Part shown: positions 16,195 through 24,902 of the stretch, in pieces
Layout of the letters: each line of letters opens with the position of its first letter
How positions within the stretch are numbered: the first letter of the stretch is position 1
Origin: Sinorhizobium fredii USDA 205
GTDB lineage: Bacteria; Pseudomonadota; Alphaproteobacteria; Rhizobiales; Rhizobiaceae
DNA: 64,000 bases
Reading direction: 5' to 3'
NCBI RefSeq assembly: GCF_001461695.1
Contig: NZ_AUTC01000189.1
Span: 1-64,000 of the forward strand
Made by a program: the position numbers and the translations under genes
The notes under the pieces: generated by a model
Told to the model about the DNA's origin: nothing
The model's database searches: none
The model's input: the letters and a program-made list of their open reading frames with translations, nothing else

Positions 16195-18542
16195 TGGCGG
16201 CAGGCAACCGCGGACCTGTGAAGCTTACCAACGCCGCCCTTCTTGCGGGCGTGGCGTTGCATGTGCTTGCCATCGGAATGCACGCGCCGGCCATGGCGCA
16301 GGACACCACGACCCGAATCGATGAGCTGCAGCCGAGCATTCCGGCTGACGCGAAACTCCTGCTGACCGCCAACGAGCTGGTCTACAACCGCGACACGGAA
16401 ATCGTCACCGTGCGCGGCAACGTGCAGATCGAATATGGCGGCTACAAAATGGTGGCCCGCCGGGTCGACTACAATCAAAAGAGCGGTCGCATCCTTGCGA
16501 CCGGGGAAGTCCAGCTGATCGAGCCAGGCGGCAACATCGTCTATGCCGACAAAATGGATGTCACCGATGATTTCGGCAACGGTTTCGTCACCGCGTTGCG
16601 AATCGAGACGACCGACCTTACCCGGCTCGCGGCCGAAAGCGGCGAACGGCGCAACGGCGAAGAATTCATTCTGAACAAGGCGGTCTATACCGCCTGCACG
16701 CCGTGCTCGACCAAGCCGGAGCACCGCTCGCTGTGGCACATCAAGGCGCAGCGGGTCGTTCAGAACGGCCGCACCCGCACGATTCGGCTCGAACACGCCT
16801 ATTTCGAGCTATTCGGAAAACCCATCGCCTACATACCGGCGATGGAAATCCCCGACCATACGGTCAAGCGCAAGAGCGGTTTCCTCTTCCCGACATTCCG
16901 TTACGCTCAGAAACTCGGCGCCGGCGTCGGCATCCCCTATTATTGGGCGATCTCGCCCTATATGGACGCGACCGTCACCGCGACCGGGCTGACGCGCCAG
17001 GGCTTCCTGCTCGAAGGCGAGTTCCGCCAGCGGTTCCACAACGGCATGCACACGCTGAACGTCGCCGGCATCAGCCAGATGGACCGAGACCAGTTCACGC
17101 CTGGAACGGTTGATGCCGAGGAGACCGGGCGCGGCATGGTGGCGTCCAAGGGCCGTTTCGAGATCAATCCGCGCTGGACCTTCGGCTGGAACGTTCTCGT
17201 CCAATCGGACAACAACTTCGCCAAAACCTATGACCTTTCGTCGTTCGACGGCACGACCTATGTCAACCAGGCCTATCTGTCGGGCCTCGGCAAGCGCAAC
17301 TATTTCGACCTGCGCGCCTTCTATTTCGACATCCAGGACGCCGATCCGAACAGCATCGCGGAAAACCAGCAGCCGATCGCGCAGGTTCTAGACTATTCCT
17401 ACACCGCGCCCGAGCCGGTGCTGGGCGGCGAACTCAACGCCGACTTCAACTTCACGAACGTCAAGCGCAACCGGCTGGACCGGGATACGACTGTATTCGG
17501 TGTGGACCGCTTCCGCGGGCTCGAGGGCAGTTCTCACCGACTGACCGGCGAACTCGAATGGAAAAAGACGTTCATCGTGCCCGGGGGGCTCGCGCTGACG
17601 CCGCTGCTTGCGGCGCGCGGCGATGCCGTGGGCGTCAATGTCGACGACCCCATCGGCTACACCGGCGAATTCACCAGCAGCGATGCCGTGACGCGGGGCA
17701 TGCTCACCGCGGGTCTCGAGGCCCGCTATCCGATCCTTTTCGCCGGTGAAACGAGCAGCCACGTGCTGGAGCCGATCGCGCAGCTCTACGCCCGCCCGAA
17801 CGAACAATATGCCGGCGCACTGCCGAACGAAGATGCCCAGAGCTTCGTCTTCGATGCCACCAACCTCTTCGATCGTGACAAGTTTTCCGGCTTCGACCGC
17901 ATCGAAGGCGGAACGCGCGCCAATGTCGGCATCCGCTATACCGGAAGCTTCGACAGCGGCTACGGCCTGCGCGCCATTGCGGGACAATCGTTCCACCTGG
18001 GGGGCCTCAACTCCTTCGCGACGGACGATCTCGTCAAGGTCGGCGCCGATTCGGGCCTGGAGACGGACCGGTCCGACTACGTCGCGATGGTCGGCGTCGA
18101 CGCTCCTTCGGGCCTGATGGCAAGCCTCTCCGGTCGACTGGACGAGAAGGATCTCGATTTCCGCCGCGCCGACGCGACGGTCGGCTATCTCGGGCTGACA
18201 TGGCAGGCCGCCTTCACCTACACGCGGATCGAGGCACAACCGCTCTACGGATCGCAATCCGACCAGGATGAAATCCAGACGGCGGCGGCCTACCGATTCC
18301 ACGACTTCTGGTCGGTGTTCGGCGCGCTGACCTATGACATCAATAATGGCGTGGTCTCCCGCCACGGCGTGGGACTGACCTATGACGACCAGGACACGCT
18401 GTTCTCGATCGTCTACAAGTCGGAGCGGGATACGGACAGCACGGTCGCCAACGACTGGTCGATCGGTGCCCGCATCAGCTTCCGTACGCTCGGCGACATC
18501 AATGTGGGCGAGACCAGATTCGAAGAGTTGGACTATTTCTGA
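16194..18542 (+). CDS. lptD: LPS-assembly protein LptD (outer-membrane translocon)
   Basis: The 782-residue product has a signal peptide ending MAPAMA near residue 36, a periplasmic OstA/LptA-like domain (about 55-170, NELVYNRDTEIVTVRGNV), then a large beta-barrel domain. Two cysteines, TACTPCS near residue 165, sit after the OstA domain and fit the disulfide that matures LptD. A GTG start at 16194 overlaps the lptG TAG by one base; a second GTG shortly after would still leave a signal peptide. It places LPS into the outer leaflet, with LptE as partner elsewhere. Confidence 0.94.
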   Translation: MAAGNRGPVKLTNAALLAGVALHVLAIGMHAPAMAQDTTTRIDELQPSIPADAKLLLTANELVYNRDTEIVTVRGNVQIEYGGYKMVARRVDYNQKSGRILATGEVQLIEPGGNIVYADKMDVTDDFGNGFVTALRIETTDLTRLAAESGERRNGEEFILNKAVYTACTPCSTKPEHRSLWHIKAQRVVQNGRTRTIRLEHAYFELFGKPIAYIPAMEIPDHTVKRKSGFLFPTFRYAQKLGAGVGIPYYWAISPYMDATVTATGLTRQGFLLEGEFRQRFHNGMHTLNVAGISQMDRDQFTPGTVDAEETGRGMVASKGRFEINPRWTFGWNVLVQSDNNFAKTYDLSSFDGTTYVNQAYLSGLGKRNYFDLRAFYFDIQDADPNSIAENQQPIAQVLDYSYTAPEPVLGGELNADFNFTNVKRNRLDRDTTVFGVDRFRGLEGSSHRLTGELEWKKTFIVPGGLALTPLLAARGDAVGVNVDDPIGYTGEFTSSDAVTRGMLTAGLEARYPILFAGETSSHVLEPIAQLYARPNEQYAGALPNEDAQSFVFDATNLFDRDKFSGFDRIEGGTRANVGIRYTGSFDSGYGLRAIAGQSFHLGGLNSFATDDLVKVGADSGLETDRSDYVAMVGVDAPSGLMASLSGRLDEKDLDFRRADATVGYLGLTWQAAFTYTRIEAQPLYGSQSDQDEIQTAAAYRFHDFWSVFGALTYDINNGVVSRHGVGLTYDDQDTLFSIVYKSERDTDSTVANDWSIGARISFRTLGDINVGETRFEELDYF

Positions 18543-18742
18543 GACCTTCCCCGTTCTCTCCTTCTATCGTGAGCGCCATCTCGACGCCGCATAAATACGG
18601 CGCGATCGATTGATCACGCGCTCTTGTCATCGTTTAGCCGCATGTATTATGCATTTCCCACAAATTGATAGTGGGAAGGCGGACGATTGAGGCTGTGGCA
18701 ACGGCTGCCAGCAATCGACGCGGGATGAGCAGGGAAATGACA

Positions 18743-19681
18743 ATGGGCGGGAAATTCTCGATCGTGAGGGCGCTCTCCGCGTTGGCGGTCGCCGGAGTGC
18801 TGAGCATTGCTTCGGGTGCGGCCGTTCAGGCGGCGAGCGGAGTGAGTGTGATCGTCAACAATACCGTTATCACTTCGGGTGATATCGCCAAGCGCGTGGC
18901 GTTCCTTCGCCTGCAGCGCCAGGGCGGCGGTGCAGGCGAAGCCAAGAAGCAGCTGATCGACGAGGTGCTGAAGCGTGCCGAGATCGCGCGCGTCCAGCAA
19001 TCGGTGAGCACCCAGGAGGTCGACGCCGCCTATGCGCGGTTTGCCGCCGGCAACAAGCTGTCGACCGAGCAACTCGGCAAGATCCTCGATCAGTCCGGCG
19101 TCGGCTCCGAGCATTTCAAGCAATATATCGCCGTGCAGATGAGCTGGCCGCGGGTTGTCAACTTCCGCTATGGCAGCGCCAGCCGCCTTTCCGGGGGCGA
19201 TCTGGTCAAGCGCATGATGGAAGGCGGCGGCGACAAGCCGGTGACGACGGAGTATTTCCTGCAGCAGGTCATCTTCGTCATCCCGGAATCGAAGCGCGGC
19301 GCGATCACTGCCAAGCGCCAGGCCGAAGCCAATGCCTCGCGCTCGAAGTTCCCGGGCTGCGAAACGTCGAAGGTCTTTGCCGCGAACTACCGTGACGTAT
19401 CGATCCGCAGTCTCGGCCGCGTGCTTGCCCAGCAATTGCCGGAGGATTGGAAGCCGCTCGTCGAAAAGGCGGGGGACGGCATGACGACCGGCACGCGCGT
19501 CACCGAAAAGGGCGTCGAATATCTGGCAATCTGCAAGAAGCGCCAGGTCAATGACGATGCCGCCGCCGAAGTCGTCTTCCGTGCCGAGGACATCGGCAAG
19601 AAGAAGGCCGGCGGCGAAGATCCGAACAGCGAGAAGTATCTCGAAGAACTGCGCTCCAAGGCGCAGATCGTCGACAAATAA
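18743..19681 (+). CDS. SurA-like periplasmic chaperone/peptidyl-prolyl isomerase
   Basis: Starting at 18743 gives 312 residues; AGGGAAA lies six bases upstream, better placed than for the in-frame ATGs at 18665, 18725 or 18737. A signal peptide ending AAVQAAS leads into a SurA N-terminal domain (SVIVNNTVITSGDIAKRVAFLRLQ). The rest is a shorter, divergent region in place of canonical tandem parvulin domains, so isomerase activity is uncertain. The position after lptD matches the lptD-surA-pdxA-rsmA order of many proteobacteria and supports a role in folding outer-membrane proteins such as LptD. Confidence 0.85.
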   Translation: MGGKFSIVRALSALAVAGVLSIASGAAVQAASGVSVIVNNTVITSGDIAKRVAFLRLQRQGGGAGEAKKQLIDEVLKRAEIARVQQSVSTQEVDAAYARFAAGNKLSTEQLGKILDQSGVGSEHFKQYIAVQMSWPRVVNFRYGSASRLSGGDLVKRMMEGGGDKPVTTEYFLQQVIFVIPESKRGAITAKRQAEANASRSKFPGCETSKVFAANYRDVSIRSLGRVLAQQLPEDWKPLVEKAGDGMTTGTRVTEKGVEYLAICKKRQVNDDAAAEVVFRAEDIGKKKAGGEDPNSEKYLEELRSKAQIVDK

Positions 19682-19692
19682 CACGGGCCACC

Positions 19693-20721
19693 ATGAGCGA
19701 CACGAGCGGCAGGCCGATCGCCCTGACGATGGGTGACCCGGCCGGTATTGGCCCGGATATTACTCTTGCCGTATGGGCAAGGAGAGAGGCGCAGGCGACT
19801 GCGCCTTTCCTCTTCATCGGCGACCCCGCGGTGCTTTCGGCACGCGCCAAGGCGCTCGGGCAAACGGTGCGGATCGAGGAGACCGATTGCCTCCACGCAG
19901 CCGCCGTCTTCGCGAACGCCCTGCCGGTACTGCCGATCCGCTGCCCTGTGCCCGTTGTCGCCGGCCGCCCGAGCGCTGAGAATGCGCCTGCCGTCACTGG
20001 TGCGATCGATAAGGCTGTCCGGCTCGTCATGGCCGGTGAGGCCTCGGCCGTGACGACCAATCCGATTGCCAAAGCTGTGCTTTACGAGGCAGGCTTCCGC
20101 TTCCCCGGCCATACGGAATATCTCGCCGATCTGGCGGAGAAGGCGACCGGAGCGTCCCTTCTGCCGGTGATGATGCTGGCGGGACCGAAGCTGCGCGCCG
20201 TTCCAGTGACGATCCATATTCCGCTCAAGGATGTTCCCGCCGCGCTGACGCCGGACCTGATCTACCGGACCTCCACGATAACCGCCGCCGATCTGAAGAG
20301 CCGCTTCGGGCTCACGACGCCACGTCTTGCCATCGCCGGCCTCAACCCGCATGCCGGCGAAGGCGGTGCGCTCGGGCTCGAGGACGACGCGGTCATCCGT
20401 CCGGTGATCGACCGGCTCCGCGCCGAAGGTCTCGACGTCGTCGGGCCGCTTCCGGCCGACACGATGTTCCACGATCGGGCAAGGCAGACCTATGACGTGG
20501 CGATCTGCATGTATCACGATCAGGCTTTGATCCCGGCCAAGGCGCTCGGCTTCGATGACAGTGTCAATGTGACGCTCGGCTTGCCCTTCATCAGAACCTC
20601 GCCGGACCACGGCACCGCCTTTGCGATCGCCGGCAAGGGCGTTGCCCGCGAGGACAGCCTGCAGGCGGCGTTGCGTCTTGCCGCGGAGCTTGCGGCCAAT
20701 GCCGGGAAGGCACAGGGCTGA
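19693..20721 (+). CDS. pdxA: 4-hydroxythreonine-4-phosphate dehydrogenase
   Basis: This 342-residue enzyme oxidises 4-phosphohydroxy-threonine in the DXP-dependent pyridoxal 5'-phosphate pathway. It begins with the family pattern ALTMGDPAGIGPDI (residues 10-23). The metal-binding segments GLNPHAGEGG (about residue 217) and YHDQALIPAK (about 278) are intact, as is the final SPDHGTA motif. It lies 11 bases after the SurA-like gene, and its TGA overlaps the rsmA ATG by one base, so pdxA and rsmA are coupled. Confidence 0.96.
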   Translation: MSDTSGRPIALTMGDPAGIGPDITLAVWARREAQATAPFLFIGDPAVLSARAKALGQTVRIEETDCLHAAAVFANALPVLPIRCPVPVVAGRPSAENAPAVTGAIDKAVRLVMAGEASAVTTNPIAKAVLYEAGFRFPGHTEYLADLAEKATGASLLPVMMLAGPKLRAVPVTIHIPLKDVPAALTPDLIYRTSTITAADLKSRFGLTTPRLAIAGLNPHAGEGGALGLEDDAVIRPVIDRLRAEGLDVVGPLPADTMFHDRARQTYDVAICMYHDQALIPAKALGFDDSVNVTLGLPFIRTSPDHGTAFAIAGKGVAREDSLQAALRLAAELAANAGKAQG

Positions 20722-21545
20722 TGGCAGCACTCGACGGTCTGCCGCCGCTTCGCGACGTCATCCAGCGCCATGGGCTGGATGCAAAGAAAGCGCTCGGGCA
20801 GAACTTCCTGCTCGACCTCAACCTCACCCAGAAGATCGCCCGCACGGCCGGTCCTCTCGACGACATCACCGTCATCGAGGTCGGCCCGGGTCCCGGAGGG
20901 CTGACGCGCGCCATCCTGGCGCTCGGCGCAAAGAAGGTCGTGGCAATCGAACGCGATCCGCGCTGCCTGCCGGCGCTGGCCGAAATCAGCGGCCACTATC
21001 CCGGCCGGCTCGATGTCGTCGAAGGCGACGCCCTGAAGGTCGATTTCGAGAGCCTCGGCGAGGGTCCGGTGCGTATCATCGCCAACCTGCCCTACAATGT
21101 CGGCACGCAGCTTCTCGTCAATTGGCTGCTACCCGAGCGTTGGCCACCTTTCTGGCAGTCGATGACCCTGATGTTCCAGCGGGAAGTCGCCTTGCGGATC
21201 GTCGCGGGAGCCGACGACGATCATTATGGCCGCCTCGGTGTCCTCTGCGGCTGGCGGACCAAGGCGCGCCTGGCCTTCGACGTGCCGCCGCAGGCCTTCA
21301 CCCCTCCTCCGAAGGTCACCTCCACGGTCGTGCATCTCGAGCCGACCGACAATCCGATCCCATGCGCGGTCTCGGCGCTCGAGAAGGTCACGCAGGCGGC
21401 TTTCGGCCAGCGCCGCAAGATGCTGCGCCAAAGCCTCAAGCCGATCGGCGGCGAAGCGCTGCTCGGCAAGGCAGGTATCGACCCGCAACGGCGGGCCGAA
21501 ACGCTGACGGTCGAAGAGTTCTGCCGGCTGGCGAATTGCCTTTGA
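20721..21545 (+). CDS. rsmA: 16S rRNA dimethyladenosine transferase (RsmA/KsgA)
   Basis: The 274-residue protein dimethylates two adjacent adenosines near the 3' end of 16S rRNA during 30S maturation. It has KKALGQNFLLD (residues 18-28), the SAM-binding EVGPGPGGLT (about 54-63) and the catalytic NLPYN (about 119-123). All family motifs are intact and the length is normal. It is the last gene in the lptF-to-rsmA run; a palindromic repeat pair follows rather than a classical terminator. Confidence 0.97.
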   Translation: MAALDGLPPLRDVIQRHGLDAKKALGQNFLLDLNLTQKIARTAGPLDDITVIEVGPGPGGLTRAILALGAKKVVAIERDPRCLPALAEISGHYPGRLDVVEGDALKVDFESLGEGPVRIIANLPYNVGTQLLVNWLLPERWPPFWQSMTLMFQREVALRIVAGADDDHYGRLGVLCGWRTKARLAFDVPPQAFTPPPKVTSTVVHLEPTDNPIPCAVSALEKVTQAAFGQRRKMLRQSLKPIGGEALLGKAGIDPQRRAETLTVEEFCRLANCL

Positions 21546-21572
21546 ACGGCAACCGTGATCGGTGCCGGGACC

Positions 21573-21614
21573 CTAAAGCGTCGCATTCGAACGTATTCAC
21601 GCGGCGCGCTTTAG
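21573..21614. repeat. Short palindromic element after rsmA
   Basis: Eight-base arms CTAAAGCG (21573-21580) and CGCTTTAG (21607-21614) flank a 26-base centre. It sits between the rsmA stop and the family A repeat. It is a hairpin candidate without a proper terminator tail immediately adjacent, although GTTTCTTGTTTTT follows and might help termination. Confidence 0.55.
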
Positions 21615-21626
21615 TTTCTTGTTTTT

Positions 21627-21675
21627 GTGCATGTCGTCATCCCAAGACCGCTGCACATTTTTGGGCGACATGCAT
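21627..21675. repeat. Palindromic intergenic repeat, family A, copy 2
   Basis: Arms TGCATGTCG (21628-21636) and CGACATGCA (21666-21674) match the copy at 2181-2228, with the same central CTGCACA and TTTTGGG. It abuts the gmk stop codon at 21675, so it forms the 3' end of the gmk message and lies between convergent rsmA and gmk. Confidence 0.85.
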
Positions 21676-22334
21676 TAGAACGGATTTTCCGTCAGAAGAC
21701 CGTTGACGAATTCGAACAGGCCGGGACGCCGGTCGCGGCGCAGGCGCTCGGCTTCGATAATCGAGCGGACAGAAGAGAAGGCGCGGTCCAGATCGTCATT
21801 GACGACGATATAGTCGTATTCCCTCCAGTGCTCGATTTCCGCGCGCGAGTTGGCGAGCCGCGTCGCGATCACTTCCTCGGTGTCTTCGGCGCGCCGATGC
21901 AGGCGCGACTGCAGCTCTGCCATGGACGGCGGCAGGATGAAGATCGAGACCACGTCGCCCGCCATCTTTTCCTGCAATTGCTGCGCACCTTGCCAGTCGA
22001 TATCGAAAAGCATGTCGCGGCCTTCGGCCATAGCCGCCTCGACGGCGTCGCGCGGCGTTCCGTAAAAGTTACCGTGCACCTCGGCCCATTCGAGAAGCGA
22101 GTCCGTCGCCCTCAAGGCGTCGAATTCGCGGACGGTCTTGAAGTAATAATGCTGGCCCTCGATTTCGCTGTGCCGCCTCTGGCGCGTCGTTACACTCACC
22201 GAAATGCTTAGTTCCGGATCATCCCGCAAGAGATTGCGCGCGATCGTCGATTTTCCGGCGCCTGAAGGCGACGAGATCACAAGCATCAATCCGCGACGGG
22301 CGATCTTGATGGGCGAAGCAGCCGCCGATTTCAT
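21675..22334 (-). CDS. gmk: Guanylate kinase
   Basis: The 219-residue kinase converts GMP to GDP with ATP. The P-loop reads ISSPSGAGKST near residues 20-30, and the GMP-binding region TTRQRRHSEIEGQHYYF follows near residue 50. Later motifs such as DIDWQGAQQL are intact. It is only three bases downstream of the yicC gene on the same strand, a pairing found in many proteobacteria, so it is co-transcribed. The extra N-terminal MKSAAASPIKIARRG before the core is modest and common in rhizobia. Confidence 0.96.
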   Translation of the reverse strand: MKSAAASPIKIARRGLMLVISSPSGAGKSTIARNLLRDDPELSISVSVTTRQRRHSEIEGQHYYFKTVREFDALRATDSLLEWAEVHGNFYGTPRDAVEAAMAEGRDMLFDIDWQGAQQLQEKMAGDVVSIFILPPSMAELQSRLHRRAEDTEEVIATRLANSRAEIEHWREYDYIVVNDDLDRAFSSVRSIIEAERLRRDRRPGLFEFVNGLLTENPF

Positions 22335-22337
22335 GTC

Positions 22338-23225
22338 TTACTCCAGATTCTGAACCTGTTCGCGGAACTGGTCGATCACAACTTTCAATTCGATGCCCGC
22401 GGCCGAGACGGCGGCGGCGTTCGACTTCGAGCAGATCGTATTCGATTCCCGGTTAAATTCCTGTGCAAGGAAATCGAGCTTGCGTCCAACCGGGCCGCCT
22501 TTCGTCAAGAGCTCGCGGGCGGCGGCGATATGCGAACGGAGCCGGTCGACCTCTTCCCTGAGATCCGCCTTTGTCGCGAGCAGTGCCACCTCAGCATGCA
22601 ATCTTTCGCGATCGATCGAAGACGCATTGTCCATGATCAGCGCGACCTGCTGTGCCAATCGTGCGGCAATCGCCGAAGGGCTCCTTGAGGGGTCGTTCTC
22701 CACGGTCGCCGTCAGCTCTTCAATGCGCTCCACCTGCGCCAACAGAACCTTTTCGAGCGCAGTTCCCTCGTCCTTGCGCATGGCCATCAGATCGGCGAGC
22801 GACAATTCCAGCCCCTTGACGATGTCGGCGTCGCGGGCGGAGCGCTCAGTCTCGCTTTCCTCCGGCTCACGAAGATCGATGATACCGCGGAGCGACAGAA
22901 GCGTATCGAACCTGAGCGGCGTCGGATCGACGAGGTCGCCCAATTGCTCGCGCAGTTTCAGGACAGCATCCAGGGCACCCCGGTTGATCACGGCTTCGAC
23001 GGCCGTCTCGCCGCCGCTGACAGAGAGAGCGATCTGCAGATTGCCGCGCGAGAAATACTGCGGAGCGAGACGCCGACATTCGGGCTCGAAACGTTCCAGC
23101 CCCTGCGGCAGGCGCAGCCGCACATCGAGCCCCTTTCCATTGACCGACCGCAACTCCCAGGCCCAGCGATAGCGGCCGCTGCTCCCCTCTCTCCTGGCAA
23201 AGCCGGTCATCGATTGGAGCGGCAT
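22338..23225 (-). CDS. YicC/YloC family endoribonuclease
   Basis: The 295-residue protein begins MPLQSMTGFARREG, the conserved YicC N-terminus, which fixes the start at 23225 rather than an ATG 42 bases upstream. The C-terminal DUF1732-like region ends with GRKLDFLAQEFNRESNTICSKS, the strongest family signature. YicC/YloC proteins are now considered endoribonucleases that act on mRNAs or small RNAs. The gene runs directly into gmk, its usual neighbour. Confidence 0.93.
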   Translation of the reverse strand: MPLQSMTGFARREGSSGRYRWAWELRSVNGKGLDVRLRLPQGLERFEPECRRLAPQYFSRGNLQIALSVSGGETAVEAVINRGALDAVLKLREQLGDLVDPTPLRFDTLLSLRGIIDLREPEESETERSARDADIVKGLELSLADLMAMRKDEGTALEKVLLAQVERIEELTATVENDPSRSPSAIAARLAQQVALIMDNASSIDRERLHAEVALLATKADLREEVDRLRSHIAAARELLTKGGPVGRKLDFLAQEFNRESNTICSKSNAAAVSAAGIELKVVIDQFREQVQNLE

Positions 23226-23429
23226 GGTTTCCTCCATTCGCTGCTGCGTGCGCCCGCTGAATCGCATGCCGATTCACGGACATGAACACCCAGCGTTTCT
23301 AAGACTACAGCGACCTCGCACCTTCGAAAGGACGCGCGGCTCTGTCGTGCAGAAGCAATAGGGCGACGGCGCGGCACCCCGCAAGGGATATCCGCGCCGT
23401 CGGCCGATCGTCCACAATACAGCCTGTCT
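23226..23429. other. mltG-yicC intergenic region with a degenerate family C repeat
   Basis: The 204-base gap contains CTACAGCG at 23305-23312 followed by an ACGCGC core and a corrupted right arm near 23340. It resembles family C at 3689-3732 but no longer forms a full palindrome. The promoter of yicC-gmk is probably here too. Confidence 0.45.
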
Positions 23430-24617
23430 CTATTGCGCGTCGGGTGCCGTGGCAGCATCCGCAGCCGCCTTTGCCGCCTCGGCCGCCTTTTCGGCCTCGA
23501 GTTTCCGCCACCGCCGCACATTCGCGTTGTGCTCATCGAGCGTCGCTGCGAAGACGTGCCCGCCGGTCCCGTCGGCGACGAAATAGAGCTCGGGCGTGCG
23601 CGAGGGGTTGGCCACGGCTTCCAACGCTGCCCTGCCGGGATTTGCGATCGGTGTCGGCGGCAGCCCCTTGATGAGATAGGTGTTGTAGGGCGTTTCCTTT
23701 TCGAGGTCGGACTTCAGGATCGCCCGGTCGGCGGGCTTACCCTCGCCCCCGAAGATGCCGTAGATGATCGTCGGATCCGACTGCAGGCGCATGCCCTTTT
23801 CCAGCCGGTTGATGAAGACGGAGGCGACCCGGGGCCGCTCGTCCGCACGCCCGGTCTCCTTCTCGACGATGGAGGCGAGCGTGACGAACTCCTCGACCGA
23901 TGTGACCGGCAACTCCGGATCACGCTTTTCCCAGATCTGCTCGACAAGAGCCTTTTGCGCCGAAACCATCTGCTGGACGATTTCGGCCCGCTTCGTGCCG
24001 CGTGTGAATTTGTAGGTGTCCGGCTTAAGCGTGCCCTCGGCCGGCAGGTCCGCCGGCAGATCGCCGACGAGCACCGGGTCATCCGAAAGCTTGCGGAACA
24101 TCTGCTTTACCGTCAGCCCTTCCGGCAGAGACACGGCATAAAGGATAGACTTGCCGGATTTCAGGAGTTCCATGATCTCCTGCATCGACGCATGCGCCTT
24201 GATCTCGTATTCACCGGCCTTCAACGTCTCATTGTCGAGATAGGCTTCGGAGACGAAGCGGAACACGCGGCTGTCGGTGATGATGTTGTTGCGCTCCAGG
24301 CCCTCGGCAATTTCAATGATGCCGGCGCCGCTGCGCACGATGAAGTTCTGGTTCGCCTCCAGGGGGCCGGGCTTCTCGTATGCATGCATCGCGTAGTAGA
24401 CGGCGCCCGCCGCCGCCAGCGCCACGAAGACGACCACGGTCATCAGGAAATTGAGGAAGATGACCACCTGGCTGCGCGCTTTCCGGGACCGCTTTGGCGG
24501 CTCCGGTACCCGCTCCGGCCTCAGCGCCTCATTCGCCGATTTCGGAATGATCGGCCCGTTGCTCCCGGTTTCATTGCGGCCGAACTGCGCCGCGCTGTTC
24601 TCGTTTGAGTCGCTCAC
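23430..24617 (-). CDS. mltG: Endolytic transglycosylase MltG
   Basis: The 395-residue protein has a cytoplasmic N-terminus of about 50 residues, one membrane anchor (VVIFLNFLMTVVVFVALAAAG, about residues 50-70) and a periplasmic YceG/MltG domain. The catalytic region includes TLASIVEKETGRADERP near residue 260, with the expected active-site Glu, and the later YNTYLIKGLPPTPIANPG. MltG cuts nascent glycan strands and limits their length. The Ala-rich tail after residue 365 is low-complexity. Its place between fabF and yicC-gmk is typical of alphaproteobacteria. Confidence 0.95.
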   Translation of the reverse strand: MSDSNENSAAQFGRNETGSNGPIIPKSANEALRPERVPEPPKRSRKARSQVVIFLNFLMTVVVFVALAAAGAVYYAMHAYEKPGPLEANQNFIVRSGAGIIEIAEGLERNNIITDSRVFRFVSEAYLDNETLKAGEYEIKAHASMQEIMELLKSGKSILYAVSLPEGLTVKQMFRKLSDDPVLVGDLPADLPAEGTLKPDTYKFTRGTKRAEIVQQMVSAQKALVEQIWEKRDPELPVTSVEEFVTLASIVEKETGRADERPRVASVFINRLEKGMRLQSDPTIIYGIFGGEGKPADRAILKSDLEKETPYNTYLIKGLPPTPIANPGRAALEAVANPSRTPELYFVADGTGGHVFAATLDEHNANVRRWRKLEAEKAAEAAKAAADAATAPDAQ

Positions 24618-24902
24618 GATTATCCCGAATCCGAAACCCGCAATTCAATCGAGCCGCCGCCGGTGCGAATTTCGGCTTAGACCGGCAGCAAGCGTAAACG
24701 TGCACGAATGTGTCAGAGCAATAGACGGTCTACAAGCCAGATGTGCCTTGTGCGAACATAGCCAATCGGGGCGACGACGACACGACATCTCCCGCCGACA
24801 GCTTGTAGGGAGCATTGCGGCAAAAAGCGGGATAAAGCGCCATAGGAGACCGGTAGCGCGAGCGGTTTTTTCGTTCCCGCTACCGGAGCCGGCCCGGCGA
24901 CA

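Noticed and set aside
24850..24886. Hairpin CCGGTAGCG/CGCTACCGG after fabF as a terminator
   Set aside because: The loop is about 20 bases and holds the T run inside it rather than after the stem, so it does not fit an intrinsic terminator for fabF well.
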